9,411 nt of DNA. It comes from Deltaproteobacteria bacterium. Lineage in GTDB: Bacteria > Desulfobacterota > JADFXK01. The notes under the pieces were generated by a model, which saw only the letters and a list, made by a program, of their open reading frames with translations, made no database searches and was not told the DNA's origin. Below are positions 5,412 to 9,411 of the stretch, piece by piece (within the stretch, counting starts at the first letter, position 1; each line of letters starts with the position of its first letter). The translations under genes were made by a program, and so were the position numbers. Location: contig JADFYA010000115.1 in assembly GCA_015233285.1 (NCBI GenBank), positions 1 to 9,411 on the forward strand. Reading direction: 5' to 3'.

Positions 5412-7145
5412 GTGAATAAATCAAATATATCCGAGCTAATTCAGGCCATATCTGAAATTAGGGCCACGCCTTTCATTGCCGACGGAGAGACCCTAACCAA
5501 AAAGGTATCTCAAACCGTTAAAATTTTGGCCGCTTTTTTCTTTAAGCTGAGCCTGGGCAACCGCCCCCCGTTGATTGTGTCCTTCCAAGGAGGCACGGGG
5601 ACCGGCAAAACCAGCCTGCTTAACGCCCTGGCCGGAAGGCGGGTTGGGCTGCCCGGCGTGGAGCGCCCAAAAACCACAGGGCCGGTTTTGTATTGTCATG
5701 CCTCGCACCTGGAGGTCTTTGACGACAGCGCCTTTTTGCCTGATTTCGAGACCATCGTCATGGATGTGGACGACATCCCGCCGGAGGGGTTGACCGGCTG
5801 GCCGGCTAAGTTGCTGCTGGTCAAGCATACCGACCCCAAATGGGAGTCCATGGTCTTGGTGGACAATCCCGACCTCGATAGTGTCGATTTGGCCAACCAC
5901 CAGATGGCCGAGGATATCTACGCCCTGGCCGACTTAATTATTTTCGTGACCAGCGAAGAGAAATACGCCGACCGCCTCCCTTCGGAAATGATCAAGCAAG
6001 CCAACGAAGACGGCAAACGGATGCTGTTCGCCTTCAATAAATCGGATTCTTCCCAGGCCAGAGATGATTTCCTGGCCCAGGTCGGTCCCGGGGCGGTGTC
6101 TTTTGAAGACGTGTTTGTCATTCCCTATGTCCGGGGCGCCGGAGTAACCCTGAACGACCTGGAGCGGCGCCTGGCCGGCCTGGCCACCGAAGATGAAGTC
6201 CCCAGGTTGCGGGCTCGCGAACTGGACCGGTTACGGGACCGCGGTCAGATCCGGCTAAAATGGCTCGGAGACGAATTATCGGCTGAAAAAGTCCAGTTGG
6301 ATACTATTTTGGCCGATGTTAAGGTCTTTCACGAGCAGGCTTTGTATCATCTCATGGAAACGATGGATGCCCGGCTAGATGAACAAACCAAGAAACACAT
6401 CCGGGAACATCTTAAAGAAATGATGCAAAAGTATGACTTTATGCGCAGCCCCAGAAAATACATCAAAGACTTTGTGATGAGTCGTCTGAGATTAAAGTCC
6501 GCTGTGCCCGGCGCCGCGTCGGCTCCGGTGGATGATACTCAACAGACCGACTTGCAACGGATCCGCGTCCTGGTCAGTTTGAATCCCGCGTTGGAATCAT
6601 TGACCATGTTCAACCATGCGCTCAGTCATCACCTGTCCGAATTGCCCTCCGATCAGCCCCTCCTGGCCGCTATCTCCGGGCCGGGCGTGATCTTGTCCAA
6701 AGAGGAGATCCAGGCCGCCTTTGATGGCCGGCAAGACGAGATTGATGCCTGGATCAGAGAACGGTTCGAGGCGTTGAAGAATGGTCTGCCCCCCGGACAA
6801 AAAGCGGGACTATATTCCGCATCCGTGCTCTGGATGATTTTCATTGTGATGATTGAGTCGGCCATCGGCGGCGGGCTGACTTTTTTCGAGCTGCTCTTGG
6901 GTTCGGTGGTGGTTCCATTTGTTCCTAAGGTGATGGTCGAGCTGTTCACCCGTGGTGAGGTGGCCGCCATCGGCCGGGAACTAAATCAACGCTACCAGGA
7001 TACTTACACCCAGATATTGGAAGACCAACTGAAGCGGTATCAGGAGTTGTTCAATTCTCACTGCAATCGGCCGGAAGCCGCGGCCGCGGCTTATGACGCC
7101 TCAGATCTGCTGGTCAAAAAATACGGGCTGCGCCTGCTTGATTAG
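5412..7145 (+). CDS. membrane-anchored GTPase, second gene of cassette
   Basis: A 577-residue P-loop GTPase beginning with GTG, two bases after the stop of the dynamin-like gene; no clear Shine-Dalgarno precedes it, so translation is probably coupled. Motifs: G1 GGTGTGKTS at 60-68; a switch I region ERPKTTGPVLYCH at 84-96; G3 position DNPD at 151-154, where Asp replaces the usual Gly; G4 NKSD at 209-212. A long helical region (about 260-450) follows, then two hydrophobic segments at about 466-484 and 488-508 that likely form a membrane hairpin, and a helical tail. Head, helices, membrane segment and tail in this order resemble dynamin-like or mitofusin-like proteins, though the head also resembles Era/septin-type TRAFAC GTPases. 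It is clearly related to the next gene by the ERP/KRP switch, TSEEKY/TSPEKY and DxPD motifs. I recognise no named family or cellular role. Confidence 0.85.
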   Translation: MNKSNISELIQAISEIRATPFIADGETLTKKVSQTVKILAAFFFKLSLGNRPPLIVSFQGGTGTGKTSLLNALAGRRVGLPGVERPKTTGPVLYCHASHLEVFDDSAFLPDFETIVMDVDDIPPEGLTGWPAKLLLVKHTDPKWESMVLVDNPDLDSVDLANHQMAEDIYALADLIIFVTSEEKYADRLPSEMIKQANEDGKRMLFAFNKSDSSQARDDFLAQVGPGAVSFEDVFVIPYVRGAGVTLNDLERRLAGLATEDEVPRLRARELDRLRDRGQIRLKWLGDELSAEKVQLDTILADVKVFHEQALYHLMETMDARLDEQTKKHIREHLKEMMQKYDFMRSPRKYIKDFVMSRLRLKSAVPGAASAPVDDTQQTDLQRIRVLVSLNPALESLTMFNHALSHHLSELPSDQPLLAAISGPGVILSKEEIQAAFDGRQDEIDAWIRERFEALKNGLPPGQKAGLYSASVLWMIFIVMIESAIGGGLTFFELLLGSVVVPFVPKVMVELFTRGEVAAIGRELNQRYQDTYTQILEDQLKRYQELFNSHCNRPEAAAAAYDASDLLVKKYGLRLLD

Positions 7146-7173
7146 GGCCGGTGTTCATCTTGATTGTTAAAGA

Positions 7174-7202
7174 TTGAAATCATACATCTCCTGTTCTAAT
7201 AA
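7174..7202 (+). promoter_or_regulatory. possible internal promoter before third GTPase gene
   Basis: TTGAAA at 7174-7179, a 17-base spacer and TAATAA at 7197-7202 lie in the 83-base gap between the second and third GTPase genes, which is AT-rich compared with the coding sequence. The -10 match is weak (3 of 6). It would put a start point about 20 bases before ATG 7229. It could let the third gene be expressed apart from the first two. Confidence 0.25.
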
Positions 7203-7228
7203 ATCTTAGAATTCGGCGCCGGGCTGCT

Positions 7229-8944
7229 ATGGCTATGTCATATAAAAAAGAGTTGATAGAACGCATTACCGAACTCAAGGAACTGGCTTCCGGGTCGTCT
7301 CTGTGGGTGGATCAGGAGATCAGATCCTCCGTCGGGTTGGAAGTGGATGAACTGGCCTCCAGGGTGAAGCGAACCGAGGGAGTCTTGTTTATCGGCCTGA
7401 TGGGGGGAGCGGGCGTGGGTAAATCCACCATCATAAACGCCCTGGCCGGGGAAAAAATCTCCGGTTCCTCAACTAAGAGGCCCTTCACCGAAAGGCCGGT
7501 GTGTTATCACCATCAAGACACCCACATCGATCTTGAGGCAATCATAGAGCAGGTTAAGTCCATCAATATCGCCGACGCGCCTCACCAGGTGGAACGGATC
7601 AGGAATATCGTAGTTTTTGATATGCCTGATTTCGATAGTATCATCGAGGAGCATCGGGTCATTGCCCTGGACATGTTGCCCCGGTTTGATCTGGTCATTT
7701 GGGTTACCTCACCTGAAAAGTACGGCGATTTGAGCTTTTATGAAATGCTCGGCCGGGCTTCTCAGTCTCAAGATAATTTCATCTTTGTCCTGAACAAGAC
7801 CGACCTGTTGAACAACCATAACGACACCGGCCAGGACCAGTTGTCTCAAGTCGTGGGCGGATTCACGCTAAAGCTCAACCGGGCCGGCATCATGCAGCCG
7901 CTGTTGTTTTATTTTTGTGCCTTGTCGGGTATTGACCAGAACCGGGATAAGGACCCAAATTTCATCGCCTTTAAGGACCTGGTCTTCAAAAAACGGGAAG
8001 AAAAGGAAATCCAGGCCATAAAGCTGGCCAATGTGGAATCCGAACTGTCCCGGATCGTGCATCAAGTCAAGACCTCGCTCACCGGCCGGGCCGGAAAAGG
8101 GGCGGTCGAAAACGCCGAACAAGCCTTGATCACCGATTGGGATGATATCCGAGGCCTGTCCCAGAACCTGGCCGAGGCTTCTTTGGCCGGACGACTGGAG
8201 AAGCTGCTGGCTGTATTGCTTTACCAGCCGACCCAGGCGATCTGGCCGGTCCGGATCTGTCTGGCCGTTTACCGCTTAGTCACGTTGATCATTCACGGCC
8301 TGCCGCGGACTCCGGACATCTCCAATCTGAATTTGACGCCCCATGAAGAGACCGGAGTGCTGGTCAACCGATTGGTCTACTTCTGTCACCGGCTGGCCCA
8401 TAACCTGGATATGTGGGGGGTCAAGAGCCGTCCCGAGATGCTGCACAGCCCCGAAAAATATGTCCCTCAAACGATCACCACCGCGGCCCTGTCCTTTAGG
8501 GAGAGAATCAGCAACTCCCTGAGGGAAGAACCCCTCATGAAATTCGGCTATCGCTGGCGGAAGATTAAACATTCCTTGGTGCTATTGCTTCCGTTGATTT
8601 TCCTGGTCATTAGATTGTTGGATCCGGCCCTGATCTCCCAGGTGGTCCGGCACGGGAATTGGTCGGCTGGTTACCAAATACTCATAAACTTGATTCTGAC
8701 CCTGTACACTCCCCAGGGACTGACCGCCCTGCTGGCCTTCTTGCTGATCGAAGCCATCATGATCCCCCTCTGCGCCAGAAGCTATTTAAAAGACATCAAC
8801 GCCAAATCCGTCTGGCTGGCCGGCGTCCTCCGCCAGGATTACGCCGCAGAATTGGACCGCGCCGCGGGTGGGCTTAAAGAAAAGTTGCTCGACTTCACCT
8901 CTCGCCTCAAGAATGAACTCAACCGCATCGATCGACTGAAGTGA
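7229..8944 (+). CDS. membrane-anchored GTPase, third gene of cassette
   Basis: A 571-residue P-loop GTPase, paralogous to the gene before it. G1 is GGAGVGKST at 59-67; switch I reads KRPFTERPVCYHH at 83-95; G3 position is DMPD at 131-134, again with Asp in place of Gly and followed by FDSI; G4 NKTD at 189-192 is canonical. Helices of about 255-335 lead to a partly hydrophobic stretch (335-357), a basic segment YRWRKIKH at 441-448 and two strong hydrophobic segments at about 449-463 and 483-515, then a charged helical C-terminus with LKNELNRI near the end. The protein is therefore probably an inner-membrane GTPase with the head in the cytoplasm. ATG 7229 and ATG 7235 are both possible; neither has a good ribosome site. 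It ends the cassette, with non-coding repeats after it. Its specific role is unknown. Confidence 0.85.
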   Translation: MAMSYKKELIERITELKELASGSSLWVDQEIRSSVGLEVDELASRVKRTEGVLFIGLMGGAGVGKSTIINALAGEKISGSSTKRPFTERPVCYHHQDTHIDLEAIIEQVKSINIADAPHQVERIRNIVVFDMPDFDSIIEEHRVIALDMLPRFDLVIWVTSPEKYGDLSFYEMLGRASQSQDNFIFVLNKTDLLNNHNDTGQDQLSQVVGGFTLKLNRAGIMQPLLFYFCALSGIDQNRDKDPNFIAFKDLVFKKREEKEIQAIKLANVESELSRIVHQVKTSLTGRAGKGAVENAEQALITDWDDIRGLSQNLAEASLAGRLEKLLAVLLYQPTQAIWPVRICLAVYRLVTLIIHGLPRTPDISNLNLTPHEETGVLVNRLVYFCHRLAHNLDMWGVKSRPEMLHSPEKYVPQTITTAALSFRERISNSLREEPLMKFGYRWRKIKHSLVLLLPLIFLVIRLLDPALISQVVRHGNWSAGYQILINLILTLYTPQGLTALLAFLLIEAIMIPLCARSYLKDINAKSVWLAGVLRQDYAAELDRAAGGLKEKLLDFTSRLKNELNRIDRLK

Positions 8945-8947
8945 AGC

Positions 8948-8982
8948 CTGGTTGCTGGTTGCTGGTTGCCGGTGGCCGGTTA
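8948..8982 (+). repeat. heptanucleotide array, CTGGTTG type, second site
   Basis: Three perfect CTGGTTG units, then CCGGTGG and CCGGTTA, all in register, starting four bases after the third GTPase stop codon. It is the same unit and orientation as 1137-1178. An opposite-orientation array follows at 9022-9048, so the arrangement at 1137-1335 is repeated here in shorter form. Confidence 0.75.
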
Positions 8983-9001
8983 GAGATAACCTGTAATTTT
9001 T
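8978..9001 (+). terminator. weak candidate intrinsic terminator of GTPase cassette
   Basis: GGTTA at 8978-8982 pairs with TAACC at 8987-8991 around a GAGA loop, and a run of five T follows at 8997-9001. The stem is short and five bases separate it from the T-run, so it would be weak. Its position 33 bases after the last GTPase stop fits an operon end. Confidence 0.3.
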
Positions 9002-9021
9002 AGCTACAAATCCAGACGCGT

Positions 9022-9048
9022 AATACGAAACCGAAACGAGTAACAAGC
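9022..9048 (-). repeat. short inverted heptanucleotide array, second site
   Basis: Units AATACGA, AACCGA (one base short), AACGAGT and AACAAGC can be read; the last is identical to units of the array at 1273-1335. It lies in the gap between the third GTPase gene and pdxJ and faces the forward array at 8948-8982. Confidence 0.5.
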
Positions 9049-9091
9049 GATTAGAAGACTCCGGCCAAATTTTGATGAAAGGACCCATAAC

Positions 9092-9411
9092 TTGACAAAA
9101 GGTCAATATCCTTCCAACCAGATGACTCTCATGAATATGGAACCACTGTTGCCCAGACTGTCCGTCAATGTGGACCACGTGGCCACCCTTAGACAGGCCC
9201 GGGGGATCAATCAACCAGACCCGGTGACTGCGGCCGCCCTGGCCGAGTTGGCCGGCGCCGACGGGATTATCGTGCATCTCAGAGAAGACCGGCGTCACGT
9301 TCAGGACCGCGACGTCAGGTTGCTCCGCCAAACCATCACCACCAGTATGAATCTGGAGATGGCCGCGACCGCGGAGATCGCCGGTATCGCCCTGGAGCTT
9401 AAGCCTGATAT
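9092..9411 (+). CDS. pdxJ: pyridoxine 5'-phosphate synthase, N-terminal part
   Basis: PdxJ joins 1-deoxy-D-xylulose 5-phosphate and 3-amino-2-oxopropyl phosphate to make pyridoxine 5'-phosphate, the last ring-forming step of DXP-dependent vitamin B6 synthesis in the cytoplasm. The visible 106 codons carry the family's signatures: [49 protein letters not shown] with conserved His, Arg and Glu active-site residues (from 9275), and MNLEMAAT. Compared with E. coli PdxJ as I remember it, the match is close throughout; the barrel's remaining two thirds lie outside the window. GAAAGGA at 9076-9082 sits 9 bases before TTG 9092, making that the best ribosome site; ATG 9122, 9131 and 9137 are in frame, and ATG 9137 (MEPLLPRL) would give an N-terminus of E. 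coli-like length. The identity is secure, the start is not. Confidence 0.93.
   Translation, partial: MTKGQYPSNQMTLMNMEPLLPRLSVNVDHVATLRQARGINQPDPVTAAALAELAGADGIIVHLREDRRHVQDRDVRLLRQTITTSMNLEMAATAEIAGIALELKPD

Noticed and set aside
8786..9331. Minus-strand open frame of 181 codons
   Set aside because: It crosses the end of the third GTPase gene, the heptamer repeats and pdxJ, both of which are well supported on the plus strand.

Overview
The window looks like bacterial chromosomal DNA. The gene-rich part has a moderately GC-rich, CTG/GCC/CGG-heavy codon style. Codon style, pdxJ context and repeat-rich intergenic DNA remind me of Desulfobacterota (former Deltaproteobacteria), but no marker gene proves this, so the lineage is a low-confidence inference.

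Layout. (1) 1-817, minus strand: 5' portion of an alpha/beta-hydrolase gene whose end lies outside the window, with a good Shine-Dalgarno and a candidate promoter at 873-901. (2) 818-1352: non-coding, containing degenerate heptanucleotide arrays in opposite orientations. (3) 1353-2345, plus strand: a SAM-dependent O-methyltransferase. (4) 2346-2965: non-coding and repeat-rich, with two families of dispersed hairpin repeats, each present as an inverted pair and nested in one another, followed by a candidate promoter. (5) 2966-8944, plus strand: three consecutive large GTPase genes. The first is a dynamin-like protein split into two reading frames at a run of seven T. The second and third are paralogous GTPases of 577 and 571 residues with membrane segments near the C-terminus. 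(6) 8945-9091: non-coding, with heptamer arrays of the same kind as in (2). (7) 9092-9411: start of pdxJ (pyridoxine 5'-phosphate synthase), cut by the window edge.

How the genes may work together. The GTPase cassette is the centre of interest. A soluble dynamin-like GTPase (about 814 residues if the frame is restored) is followed two bases later by a membrane-anchored GTPase and then, 83 bases on, by a second one. Tandem, unequal bacterial dynamin partners are known to act as hetero-oligomers on membranes. By analogy this trio could be a membrane-remodelling machine, but no substrate or process can be read from the sequence. The two downstream GTPases share an unusual switch II motif, D-x-P-D in place of D-x-x-G. 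The frame break falls on an in-frame T-TTT-TTT slippery heptamer just before the switch II motif of the dynamin-like protein. It may be programmed -1 frameshifting, a real inactivating deletion, or a homopolymer sequencing error; the sequence alone cannot separate these. The methyltransferase, hydrolase and pdxJ show no functional link to the cassette.
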